Shown piece by piece: positions 1 to 11,030 of a stretch of 64,000 nucleotides of DNA. Below the pieces are notes generated by a model, which made no database searches, was not told the DNA's origin, and saw only the letters and a list, made by a program, of their open reading frames with translations. Every line of letters starts with the position of its first letter. Within the stretch, counting starts at the first letter, position 1. Source of the DNA: Phoebastria nigripes (Eukaryota > Chordata > Aves > Procellariiformes > Diomedeidae); NCBI GenBank assembly GCA_035582835.1, contig JAYKAV010000459.1, positions 1 through 64,000 on the forward strand, in the 5' to 3' direction. The position numbers were made by a program, and so were the translations under genes.

Positions 1-35
<35 letters not shown>

Positions 36-47
36 TATTATTATTTT
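1..47. repeat. (ATC)n/(ATT)n trinucleotide microsatellite
   Basis: Eleven or so ATC units pass into ATT units. The repeat touches the window edge, so its true length is unknown. It lies inside the LTR at 1-200. Confidence 0.9.
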
Positions 48-65
48 CCCTTCCTTTTCTGTTTT

Positions 66-71
66 ATTAAA
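66..71 (+). promoter_or_regulatory. LTR polyadenylation signal ATTAAA
   Basis: ATTAAA sits about 130 bases before the LTR 3' end. The same hexamer occupies the matching place in the two other LTR copies (1494-1499 and 45621-45626, both minus strand), which supports both the call and the orientation. Confidence 0.6.
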
Positions 72-200
72 CTGTCTTTATCTCAATCCACAAATTTTAC
101 CTTTTTTTTTTCTGATTCTCTCCCCCATCCCACTGAGGGGAGGGGGGAGTGAGCAAGCAGCTGCGTGGTGTTTGGCTGCCTGCCGGGTTAAACCACAACA

Positions 201-1367
201 ATTAGGTACATTCGTTCAATGAAGCTCTAAGTGGCAGTTTTGGCCTTGTAAAGGTTGCTGTCTAAGCTTAAAAGATATAACTTGAGGATAGAAGCAACTG
301 CATATTCTTGCTCTGATTCAGTCAGGATGAAGCATGATGAATCAGAGTTCACTATTTTGACTTTCATTGTATTTACACCTTTTGCGAGAACTTTAGTACA
401 TAAGTGCATGGGGTAAACACACACAGCTGGCGTAATAGCACAGATGCAGGCTCGCGCTACTCTCATCTTTTCTGTCAATTCTTCATAGGGGCTGAACATA
501 CAAATTATAGTCTCAGCAATTTTCCATCACAAGGGAGTCAGTGATGTCAGATTCAGAGACACAGATTCACAGCACAGACCAGTTTCAATGGATCCTTTCA
601 GCAAGCTCGGTTTCAAACTGTGACTGTCAGTTAATAGGGTGACATCTTCATGTTTGCCAGGAACCCCATTTCCTCCTTCAGAGCATCTCCTTCACATCCA
701 TTTTCAAACTGTGTCCCTGGTGAACGTCCTCCAGGGAAGGTGCAGGCACAGATCGAGACAGAGGAAACAGCAGGCCATTTCATTTCCTTGCTCACATTTT
801 TCTTCTGTGAAGAAAGAAAGAGTTGTGTCAAAAACCACGTTGAACTGCCGGCATTGTTCCCAGGTTAAGGTTACTTGGAGTGTTGATTCGTCTATCTTGT
901 TTTCACTCCATTTCAGATTGATTGCAACCACCTCAGGTTTTTGTTTTCTTTGGTTTTTTTGTTTAGGTCTTTCACTCCCAAGAAATACTCAGTGTACTTC
1001 AGAAAAGAAGTACCATCATCAGGCCACGGATGGTTGAGAGTTATATTTAGAGAACAGCTACAACCTAAGGAAAGAGGGTACAGAGATATTTTTTTTTTGC
1101 TTTATCTTCTCCACATAAAACAGACCCGATGACCCAAGATCACAATCCAGAATGACATGAAGAATACATACTGGAATTACAGAAACTTTTAGCAGTGCTG
1201 GAATGCCATTAGAGCTCCATCTTCTCTGCCCGTGAGGGGCATGAAGAAGTTAAAAACAAAATTTTGGTACCATCAGACAGTTTTCTCTTTTTAGAGCTGT
1301 GCATTTCTAATGGCTCCATTTGTTACTCACAGCAGAGTTTCCCAAAATACGTTTTGTTGTTTGTCAG
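201..1367. other. Non-coding DNA between the two facing LTRs
   Basis: This interval separates the 3' ends of two oppositely oriented LTRs. I see no coding exon, RNA gene or recognisable repeat. The overlapping short frames at 639-1037 show no family resemblance. It contains T-rich runs near 953 and 1089. Confidence 0.5.
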
Positions 1368-1493
1368 TGTTGTGGTTTAACCCCAGCCAGCAACCAAGCA
1401 CCACACAGCCGCTCGCTCACTCCCCCCTGGTGGGATGGGGGAGAGAATCGGAAGGATAAAAGTGAGAAAACTCATGGGTTGAGATAAAGACAG

Positions 1494-1499
1494 TTTAAT
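1494..1499 (-). promoter_or_regulatory. LTR polyadenylation signal ATTAAA
   Basis: On the plus strand it reads TTTAAT. It lies downstream of the CRE and TATA-like site in the minus-strand reading, at the place equivalent to 66-71 in the first LTR. Confidence 0.6.
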
Positions 1500-1694
1500 A
1501 GGGAAAGCAAAAGCCGCGCACGCAAGCAAAGCAAAACAAGGAATTCATTCACTACTTCCCATCGGCAGGCAGGTGTTCAGCCATCACGAGGAAAGCAGGG
1601 CTCCATCACGCGTAATGGTTACTTGGGAAGACAAACGCCATCACTCCAAACGTCCCCCCTTCCTTCTTCTTCCCCCAGCTTCATATACTGAGCA

Positions 1695-1702
1695 TGACGT
1701 CA
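1695..1702 (-). promoter_or_regulatory. Consensus CRE (TGACGTCA) in the solo LTR promoter
   Basis: This is a perfect 8-bp palindromic CREB/ATF site just upstream, in minus-strand sense, of a TATA-like sequence. A reversed CCAAT box (ATTGG at 1721-1725) lies beside it. The third LTR has a decayed version (around 45826-45833), so this copy has kept its promoter motif better. Confidence 0.6.
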
Positions 1703-1945
1703 CATGGTATGGAATACCCCATTGGCCAGTTTGGGTCAGCTGTCCTGGCTGTGCCCCGTCCCAGCTTCTTGTGCACCTGGCAGAGCATGGGAAGCTGAAA
1801 AGTCCTTGACTAGTAGACTACTTAGCAACAGCTAAAAACATCAGTGTGTTATCAACATTAATCTCATACTAAATCCAAAACATAGCACTATACCAACTAC
1901 TAAGAAGAAAATTAACTCTATCCCATCCCAGCTGAAACCAGGATA

Positions 1946-4900
1946 GTCAGTCAACACACAAGGCTTTTTCTTGTGGACTGCAAAATTAAGTATTTCAAGA
2001 AGAAACTGAGTTGGGGTTAGAATAAATATTTGCCTTGAAGGAGATTTGTGCATAGTGTTACATAAGATGTAAAATGGTGCTATGATACCCTGGAGAAATC
2101 CACATGCTTTCTGGGGGACAGCATCATTCTCTTTGAGAGATAACCACTAGATAAACCATTTCTGATACACTGACATGAAATTAAAATTGAGGAAAGGGTC
2201 TGCTATGGAAATATTTATTACTGCTCCCTCAAAACAAGAATATAGAGTTCTCTTTTGATGGTCAGTTATGTAATGTTCTTCCAAAATCTTTGAAGTGGAA
2301 GAGGTCATTCTCATTTTTAAGTTTGGATAGTCTCTAAAGAGCACACAGGAAAGACAGTACTACAAAAAATCGGTACATTTGCTAATAAAACTTTTCACAA
2401 AGTACACTTTGGAGGCTCACACTGTGCCATGCCAGCCTGGGAGGAAATTAGAAAGAAATCTGCAACCACTCCAAACTATGCCAATGTTTCAAGATCAATT
2501 TCACCAGGTAGCCCTCTGTGACTGCTTGGCTTTAACCCTTTTGGCCCTTTGGTAATTTAGGTTGGCACCAGAAAGGTCTTGCCCGCTGTGGTCAACAGGC
2601 TAGAAAGAGCTGGGTAATTGGTAATCTTAACCCATAGTCATTTCCACTGCATTGACTTCTGTCAAAATGTTTTTGAGGTCACTCATCAGGTATTTTGTCT
2701 GCAATTTGTCTGTAACTCAGACTCTAAAATATTCGTGCAACCTGAGAGCACTGGAATTAAGGGGCAAAAAGTTGACTTGAGATGCAACGGAGTCGCCGTG
2801 AGTCACAGACCCATAGGAAGTTTATTCTAACCTGCAAACACATCAGTGTGATGTTAGACACACACTCTTAAAAAGATCACTTACTTATCCTAGTGTTACT
2901 TTTTTATCTAAGCACTTGTAGTGAGGTGGCCTGCACAGTGTGCCATATCAGTGGCTATTTCAGTGTATAGTCAAATCCTTTGGTGTAGACAGAATTGCAG
3001 TATGCAATGTGCGTGGTATATAATCCCATACTGTGTTACGATGCTGTAGGAAATTCGAGATGCTGCATGTTCTGTTTAAGCTGTTCTCCATTTTGTGGCC
3101 AAATTGAAAATTAGAAATTTGAAAATATAAATGTGAAAGTACGGTGGCATGTTTCTGGGCAACATGTTTCTGTGTGTTAGAACAAAACCCAGGGACCAGG
3201 TTGAATGAAATTTGGCTTGAAGGCCCTTCAAAGCTCCCCTCTAAGGCATTTTGAGGTACATAAGATGGCTGTATGCTCTTCACTCCTTCAAGTCTCCAGC
3301 AACCACAGTAGTGTGGCTTCAAGGAGCCACGCCAACAGAAAAGACTGATGCATACTGGCTGCTCTCCATATCCTTCAGAAATGGCCCTTGTGTGAAAAGC
3401 TGAAACAGAAGGCAACACAAATCTGTTATGCTTTCTCTCTACTAGCAGGAAAGGTGATCGCACAAGCTACTTTCGTAGGACAGGTTTGTGCATCACTACT
3501 GCTGTGTAGTGCAGAATTACAGAAGGGCAGCCAAGGATATGCCCTGGCTTTTCAGAAAAGAGCCAAGTACTTAAAAAAAAAAAAAAAGCCTCTGTCACAT
3601 ATTATATTTCAGTCCCATTCCACTGAATTGGATAGTTGCAAGACTATTTGTACTGAAGACTTGATCACTAGTGATAATACTGTCAACAGCATGGCATTGC
3701 CACCTATAGACAGCAAAGAAAAGCCAGTCTTAGACTGAGCAGCTTCACAGGGCTTTCTAAATTATTTTGAGGGGCATATCAGAAATCCCACAGAAATCCC
3801 ACAGAGGCAAGAGATATAAAGGATCTGGCATCTCTTCCCAGACTGGAAGTCCTCTTTTGTCCCTTAGATATGTAGGACTGGGTCTTACCAAGGAATATTT
3901 GTTGAAACATAATTTTAAAAAATCAGAACAGTGTCCTTTCCACATCGCCCTCTATAGCACATCAGCCACTGGTGAACAGATTGCATGCCAGTTTGGAAAT
4001 GTTTTAGCTGTTCACATATTTTAAAAATAACAGCAATAATTTGCAGCCAAACTAGTATTTGAAAGCTGTGGCTAGAGAAATACAGAGAGAAAGTTCGGAC
4101 AGCCCTAATTTAACTTTATCAGAAATTCTCCAATTCCCATCTCTTTCAGACGGACAGAGTAGAAAAAGTTGGAGATATTTAGGACTCCAGCTCCTAGAGG
4201 AGGGCTATTTCCATCCAGTCTTTCTGCTCAGTCGTAGTGTCAAACATCTCTCTCCCTGCACTTCACTTCAGGATTACTTGTATAAAAAGATACCTAACCT
4301 GGACCTGTCACTTAAGTGGCGCATGGCCAACCCTTTCTGAAACAGTGCCTCTGGCTGTATATATGGTTTGGAAAGGTAGCATATTATCAAGAGCATCTCA
4401 AGCAAAAGCAAAATCAAGAGCCTATGGCTGAGGTACGGGTCTGTGGTTCTTTCATGTGCTGTTCGTCAGAGGGCAGAAGTCACTGTACTCTATTTTACCC
4501 TGTTCAAAAAGGGTCATGTTTTCAGATGTGGCTGCTGATTTTTAAGCACCCATATCTACATTTAAGCACCTCCATGAAAGCAATCTGATAACATTTAAGC
4601 TAGCAAGTATCCCAGAGTTGAAGTTGCAGGTGTTTAGCATGGCTAATAAAATGGCTGACAATTAAGAACCTTCTTGGTTTACAGATATCCATAGTTAATT
4701 GCATAACTTTTATCCCCCCATGTAGACATTTGGGTTTAACTTTTCCATATAGTATAATTCTTGTATGTTAGCCTAAGTCCAGCTAAAAGATCTGTAAGCC
4801 ATGGCAGGTTCTTAGGGACATTTTCAAAATAGGGAAAGATGCTCTGTTTTTGACAGCATGACATAATTCACACTCTAATTTTATTTAGGTTTAGGAATCT

Positions 4901-5227
4901 CTAAAATAACCAACAGTGGGTAAAGTCTGTGAAACCAAATTTGAAAGCAATATAACTAATTCTGTTTTCTCATGTTTCTGCCAATAAAAATTAATAAAAC
5001 AAATCCCTACAAAAGTTTCACAATTTTGTAATGTTCACCAGCCAGCCAGAAGTTATTTCTTTAATGTGTTTTTAATATAGACTCCCCATAAGTCTGTATG
5101 GGACTGCAGCACTCTTGTCACACAGGGAAAGATGGCTTTGCCCTTCATGCATTTAATGTATAGCATGCTCCTCAAGCCCTCTCATTTCAGTCTCTTCATG
5201 AAAATACATTATCATGAGGGTAAACCA
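1946..5227. other. Single-copy non-coding DNA
   Basis: I see no recognisable gene or repeat apart from a run of 15 A at 3573-3587. An open frame of 167 codons on the minus strand (2960-3463) resembles nothing I know and is near the length chance allows. Confidence 0.45.
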
Positions 5228-5402
5228 CTTAGGCAAATTGCCTAAGCAATTCAAGTACTGCCAGACAGAAAACTGTCTGGGTCTGCTCTTTCGCTCATTG
5301 AAGTCAGGGTCCTTCAATGAGGAGAGGAAAGAGGGAGAATCAGACAGAACAAGAAGATTGTCTGAGAACTTATTTGATCTTTGCAGTCTTGTCTGGAAGA
5401 CT
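5228..5402. repeat. Cluster of five perfect inverted repeats with CAGAC motifs
   Basis: Five perfect inverted repeats follow one another in 175 bases. They are CTTAGGCAA/TTGCCTAAG (5228-5246, one-base spacer), CCAGACAG/CTGTCTGG with an AAAA loop (5261-5280), TCATTGAA/TTCAATGA (5295-5320), TCAGACA/TGTCTGA (5340-5365) and AGTCTT/AAGACT (5385-5402). CAGAC or its complement GTCTG occurs six times between 5262 and 5395. CAGAC is the core of the SMAD-binding element. Function is unknown. It could be a regulatory module, a structured transcript segment or the relic of a palindromic transposon. Confidence 0.6.
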
Positions 5403-8400
5403 TTATGAGATGCAGGTAATCTACAGCGCTTCAGAAATACTGAGCTGAACATTTTAGCAAGTCTTGCAAAAACAAATTCTTGCTGACTGTGTAAACTTGT
5501 TTAACTTCTCATTTTGTAGCACTTCACTTTTAGTACAGTGATGCGAATGTAAGGAAAAAACCCCACAAATTACATTTAATGACATCCACAATAAAGAGAT
5601 AATGAGAAAGGTGCTTGTATAATAGGCATATATAACATAAGATACATTACCTGGGAGCATTATAACTGAGACACAAAATCTTAAATACTGCACAGACTTT
5701 AAGAGGACTTGTCTCTTTATGTACAATGCATTGGCTTCTTTGGTAAAGCTGTGTACACACTGGGAACCCAGAGTTATAAAGCACAGGGAGGAAAAGAAGG
5801 GTCTGGCCAACCTGGATGTATTGCTCAGACATTGATGGACAGAGTGTTTGTTAAAAAGCAAACAAACAAACAAAAAACCCCCACCTGATTTATTGGGATC
5901 TTTTGGATAGGATGATGTTCTCATGAGGAATTGAAGCTCCTGAACAGGATGGTCAGTCAGTGTCCGAATGGTGATGGGAGTCTCCATTGCAAAGGTCCTG
6001 GACTGGGCTGTGAATTCTCATACTTCGGCTGAGCACTGGTCCCACCTGAGCATGTGGTTCCTTGTTGTTGATTATCTTAAACCACATAAAAAGCATATCC
6101 TAATTCTCTTAATTAAGAACAAAAGACTGTCCTACATGACTGTTCTTGCACCTGCAGGACCAGGTTCTACTGACTACTTAAAATCACGTGCTGGTGAGTC
6201 TTGCAGCTGGAAATGCCTCGGTCATTGCTGGATGGCCAGGCTCTCCGCCTAGGATGTTAACCAATACACATGTACACGCAGGTGGTGCCTACCCACTGGC
6301 CTTCACACAGCAGGACTGTTCAAAATCCCTGCCTGGAGACTACTGCAACGACGCACAGGAGTGCTTGTGATGAAGCTGTGCAGCCCATCACCTCGCTTGC
6401 ACTCAGCCCATAGGCAGCGGCGGGCTGGGGAGTCTGAGAAAGAGGAAAAGTTTGCTATGAATCTGCATTTAATTAAATGCATTCAGTTAAGTTATGCTTC
6501 CCTAGCAGATTGCAATCATGGAAATTCCAATGGAAAATAAATCTGTATTTGTCAACCTTCAGCTCAGGATACAAATATCAAGATCAAGGACTTTTTAACT
6601 GACTTGTTAACAGCCAACTGTACATTTTACCATAACCTGTGTGTTTCCCAGGCATATGTCTCCCACAAGGGCTGTTCCTTAACTGCTAAGTGCACAGTGT
6701 GTATACTGAGCTGTTACAGTATCTGTCTCCAAAATTAAAGTAAGATCACCGCTGGCAAGTGTGGATTTTCCATATAGCTTCTTATACAAAGAATGAAAGA
6801 CAGCCTTGAGTGGGATGACTTCAATTACAGATTGAAGGGGAAAAAACCCAAGCTAGAAGGAAGAAACAAAGTGGAGGACCCCAGCCAACCAAACAAACTT
6901 AAAAATGAAAGTCCTCTAAATATCATGAGATTTGTTTAAAATCTGTGAGATTTTAAAAATAAACATTGGCTCTTTCTGTACACCTTGGCTGGGTCTCAAA
7001 ACAATTTGCAAAGCGGAGACCCTGCTATTATCATTATTTCTCAGACCTCTGAGCGCTAAGAAGTAAATTATTCTGTGATTCACAGTAAAACCAGAAGAAC
7101 TGGCAGAACAAAAAGATTGCCCATGAGCAAAATTTTGGAGTGCGTGTCCCTCCGTGTGAGTAACTACATCCATCCTTAGCCACCATGCCAACCCTCACAG
7201 GGACAGATGACGAGACTGAGAAATCTGCATGTGCAGGATCCTGGTAGCTGGTACATAGCCACCGTTAAAAATCGCATTTCCTCCCCAGCCCTGAGAAAAC
7301 TGCAAGGGCTGCTACAGCTGTCCAGATTAGTACCAGATATTTGGCTTTTAGGTTGTATTCTTAGCTATGAAAAAGGAAACAAATGTTGCTGCCCTGTGCA
7401 TTGCTGATCATATATCAGATTGTTTATGTCTTTCTACCACAAGGACAAACTATCCTTGAAGTGCTGGGTGGTTCATAAAGTGAAAAAATGATAGAAACTG
7501 TGCAGTAATATATTACAGACAAATATAATCTGATAATCAGCACATTTGGAGGATCTCACATTTGACAAGGATGTTTCAAAGGCACCTGTATTTATAATCT
7601 TGTTCGCTGTGGCAGCAGATAGATTTCTAGTCAATCCATTGTTTTGTTTTTTAATTTCCGATCATTCCCAGTCTTTATAGTGAAGTTTATATAAGTAGTG
7701 GGCAGGGCTTCCATGGCAAAATTATATCCCTTATTGGTAAAGTCAGATTTCATTCAGCATAGAGGAAAGCAGGGAAAGGAAGCAAGCTTTACATGGCTCC
7801 TTTCAGGAGCAAAAACATTTTAATTTACACTTGTGATGCAGTCTCTGTTTAACACACTGATCCAAACCAACCAGGAGGATCCTCGGCAGACGGTCTGCAG
7901 TTTTGGAGCGGGGTTGGCCCCCGAAGCCATGAGTGGCAAAGCTGCGGTGGGGAAGAGCAGGGTGGACGCGGGAACGTGTCCTTTCAGCCAGCCCCATGGG
8001 CAGGCTTGGCTGACAACCGAGTGCCAGTGCCAAAAGAGCAAGGAAGAAAACAAGACGCAAGTGAATGAGAAAGAAGGAAAGGCAATGGATATAGAGAGAA
8101 CAATTTATTTCTCTGCAGATCCATTTCAAAACCTTTTTTGGCTGAAAAGCCTTACTCTGAACTCTTCACTTATTTATGGCACCTATTTAAACAACCTTAA
8201 CAGAAGGTCAAGAGCACATCAGATTGCTGCGGGCCTTTTGTTTCCTGCCTGGTGTCTTGTTTTCTTCAAAGATCACTCACCTAAAGCCTACGCAGCAGCG
8301 GAGCTGAAAGGCTAGGAGGAGGAGGTGGAAGGAGAAACAGGGAGGTTGGTAAAGAATCGGGATTTTTGTGATACCACAAAAATTCACACACTGTTCTAGA

Positions 8401-8964
8401 GAGATCTCCACTGCTTTTTAAAGTCAGCAGAAGTAGCAACTCTTTTACAAACCACACCCTGTGGCATTTTCTCTGCAATTTGCCCTTTTTTCACAACTCT
8501 GCTCTGGTGCCTGGCTGAACGTTAATGAAGTAGAGTGGAACCCTGACATCAGTCCCAGACTCTACCGACTGTCCTTCCTCTTACCCTCCCAGGACAGGAC
8601 TCACGATTTTCTGTGTGAGATGTCTTTTGGCAAGTTTATTTCAAGGGTTCACTACCTTGCAAGGCAAAAGATTATAAAACAATATTTGAACTGTTTCCTC
8701 TATATTTATGAAAAGATAAGAAAACTGTTGCTTTCTGAATACTCATGCCAACAAAAGCCATTCCAGCTGACCTCTGCTTTGAATAAATAGAAGTTATTTT
8801 CTAATAGTACAAATGATGTAAGAGGAATAACAAAATAACTTAAAATATAGTCAGGAGAAGTTTATTTATACACGGCTTCCAACTGTCCTGGGACTTGCTC
8901 CTTAAATGATTACATATCTCCAATGTAATTCTTCAGCAGCTGAAGGCTTTTGGACTCCAGCAAT
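5403..8964. other. Non-coding DNA with one CpG-bearing open frame
   Basis: The interval is mostly AT-rich. Around 7870-8030 CpG density rises locally inside a 160-codon open frame (7833-8315, +) whose translation I do not recognise. I see no clear splice sites or domain. It is described under findings and not called as a gene. Confidence 0.4.
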
Positions 8965-9073
8965 GTACTTAAGACTACCTACTTTTAAGCACATATTCTA
9001 GTCACTCTGACTTCAGTGGGATTGCTGTGTGTAGGGTAAGGCATGTGCTGAACTGCTGCATTAAATCAGGCCC
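8965..9073. repeat. Decayed palindromic MITE-like element
   Basis: The left part carries a TTTTAAGCACAT motif and the right part a GCATGTGCTGAAC motif, its approximate reverse complement. Between them is a short GACTTCAGTGGGAT core, and the end reads AAATCAGGCCC. I recall this arrangement from palindromic non-autonomous elements in turtle and bird genomes. The copy is heavily mutated and its exact ends are uncertain. Confidence 0.45.
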
Positions 9074-10723
9074 TTGAGTGGAGGTTACTTCACTGTGTAT
9101 TTGTTAAAGGAGAAGGCCTTTCACAACATAAATGACTTCTTAGCCAGTGCCTGTTTTTAGGAAAAGCTTTTTGGCATGGGCAAAAACCTTCTTATAAAAA
9201 TGTTGCACTTATTTACAACAACGTCCCCCAAGCATTGTGTAACATAGCAAGTCTACTTTCATATGCCTTACTATAGCGCTGTGATACTTACTTTCGACTA
9301 GAATTACTCAAATCTAATACCTAAAGGCATATACAGCCACCTACATAAGATCTTCGGCTTTACTGAGAAACAGGAGCTTCTCCAACAGAAAACACAGACA
9401 CACACACGACAAGTTTGAAAATAATGTCACTATTTAAGTCCTCAGATATGGATTTTATTTAGCATTTGCTTTGGACACTTCTATTCTGAAATCTTAATTA
9501 GCTGAATTTCAATTGTCTAAGATGCCCCATTATCTGAACAAGAGTGTTATCCCCAAATGTCAATAAATTCTTCTGAAAATTGTCATGATTACCACAGCTT
9601 CTCAAATATCAGTTCAGTGGAACAATTTAAACATGCTATTAAGCAATGAAGGTTCCATGTTGCACAGTGTTATTAGTGTTATAAGTCAACAAAACTTTAG
9701 GTGTATGAGCGCTCATATAATTATAACAATTAAAACTATTTGCATTTTTCATGTTGCTGCTGTAACATACAATTGAGTGACACCGATCTTTTTCTATGTT
9801 GCCTTATACATATTTGTGAAAAATCCTTCTTTTAGCTGTAGTACATCTTAGTGTTTCTATTCTGAGGCATGAAAGGAGAATTCCAGGTTTTCAGGTTTTT
9901 GAAAGGTCTTGTTGTAATTCCATAGCTTTCTCCACCTTCCTTGTCTGATACAGAGTTTCACCTGAGGCCTTTACAAAAAGTGCAATATTTTGCCCCATTG
10001 CAGCAATTTAGCCAGAGGTTCTGCCACAAACATACCCAGAAAAAATTACTTTACAATAGACCATAAAAATGTGGTCACACTGTGTACTGAAAATGCCCTA
10101 TGTTGATTCATTTTAGGTCAATCTGTTATTTGTTTGCGGTTTGTAACAGATATAAGCAATATTGAAAACAGATGTATTTTTTATTTCAGAATAGGAACCT
10201 GTGCCTGGAAGACACCAGGTCTGCAAATACAATTCACCCCACAGATGCGGGTACTTGGCTGTTTTCTGTAGCTACAGCTAGGGTCATCCCCATAAAGTCC
10301 AAATGACAAGGCCATAAAACGCTTCCCTATAAAAAAGCTGAAAGATTAAAAGCTACCAAACCTACAGAACGCCCTAGGAAGATTGCAGGAGATACCAAAG
10401 CTTTTTCATTATTATGCACCGAAATAGCGATGTCTGTGAGTTCAGTCAGGATGTGTATCTGGAAGTCTGTGTATATATAAGACTAAACCACTACAAATCC
10501 TTGTGTGTATATCCATTTCTGCTCAAAGACAGTTCATTTAATTTCAACACAGATCTTTTCCTGATGAAGTAAAGTTAAATGGAAATAAATGGCCTTTAAG
10601 AAGGGAACAATACTATCTGTGCACATTCTTTACCATAGTTTAACAGCTAAATCTGCTAAAACTCATGTCTGAAATCCATGTTGAAGTGTACATGAACTGC
10701 CAAAGAAACTTGGGAAAAAAGAT
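9074..10723. other. AT-rich single-copy non-coding DNA
   Basis: No gene, RNA or repeat recognised. No open frame is longer than about 65 codons. Confidence 0.45.
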
Positions 10724-11030
10724 GGAATGGTAGAATTGTAGAATAATTTAGGACTTCCGGAGGTCATCCAGTCCAACCTTCTGCCTTGAAACAGGTCCAG
10801 TTAGAGCGGGTTGCTCATGGCCATGTCCAGCTGAGTTTTGACTTTCTTGCCTCCAAGGATGGAGACTCCACAGCCTCTTGTGTTTGACTAGCTGTATGGT
10901 GAAAAAGGTTTTCCTTGTATCAAATCAGAATATCCCATTTTCCACCTTGAGTCTTTTGCCTCTTGCCATCTCACCATGCATCTTTGGGAAGTCTGGCTCC
11001 ATTTTTCTTTGTAACCTCCCATTATCTGTA
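10724..11030 (-). mobile_element. CR1 LINE, 3' tail fragment
   Basis: On the plus strand it begins with degenerate GAATGGTAGAATTGTAGAAT. That is the reverse complement of the ATTCTATG-type octamer repeats that end CR1 elements, so the element runs on the minus strand. The body has recognisable CR1 3' phrases in antisense: GTCATCCAGTCCAACC, then GATGGAGACTCCACAGCC, then a segment with TTTTCCTTGTATCAAAT. It is truncated at the 5' end, as most CR1 copies are. The many substitutions and broken octamers show it is old. Confidence 0.85.

Larger units (their letters stand above)
1..200 (+). mobile_element. Avian ERV LTR, 3' part, cut by the window edge
   Basis: This is the 3' part of an endogenous-retrovirus LTR. 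Its end, a GGTTAAACCACAACA-type terminus, falls at base 200. The same terminus, reverse-complemented, begins the complete LTR at 1368. An ATTAAA polyadenylation signal lies at 66-71, followed by a T-rich stretch and a C-rich, then G-rich, stretch also present in the second copy. The ATC/ATT repeat at 1-47 occupies the region between promoter and poly(A) signal, where this LTR group (as I recall it) is often ATT-rich, so I treat it as part of the LTR. The upstream half, including the promoter, lies outside the window, so whether this is a solo LTR or one end of a provirus cannot be told. Confidence 0.8.
1368..1945 (-). mobile_element. Solo LTR of an avian ERV, complete, with 5-bp target-site duplication
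   Basis: This is a complete 578-bp LTR on the minus strand. The sequence GTCAG lies directly outside both ends (1363-1367 and 1946-1950), a perfect 5-bp target-site duplication; that length fits ERVL-type (and some class I) integration. Read on the minus strand, it has a TGACGTCA CRE (1695-1702), a degenerate TATA-like AGTATATG (about 1682-1689), and then ATTAAA (1494-1499). It ends with the TTAAACCACAACA-type terminus. The opposite reading would put the poly(A) signal before the promoter, so minus is the sensible orientation. The expected first dinucleotide TG reads TA, an old substitution. No internal proviral sequence adjoins it, so it arose by LTR-LTR recombination. Family naming is from memory and should be checked in a repeat library. 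Confidence 0.88.

Noticed and set aside
1573..1809. 78-codon frame inside the solo LTR
   Set aside because: It lies wholly within a non-coding LTR and runs against its orientation.
2960..3463. 167-codon minus-strand frame
   Set aside because: No known family, no compositional shift and no splice signals. Treated as chance.
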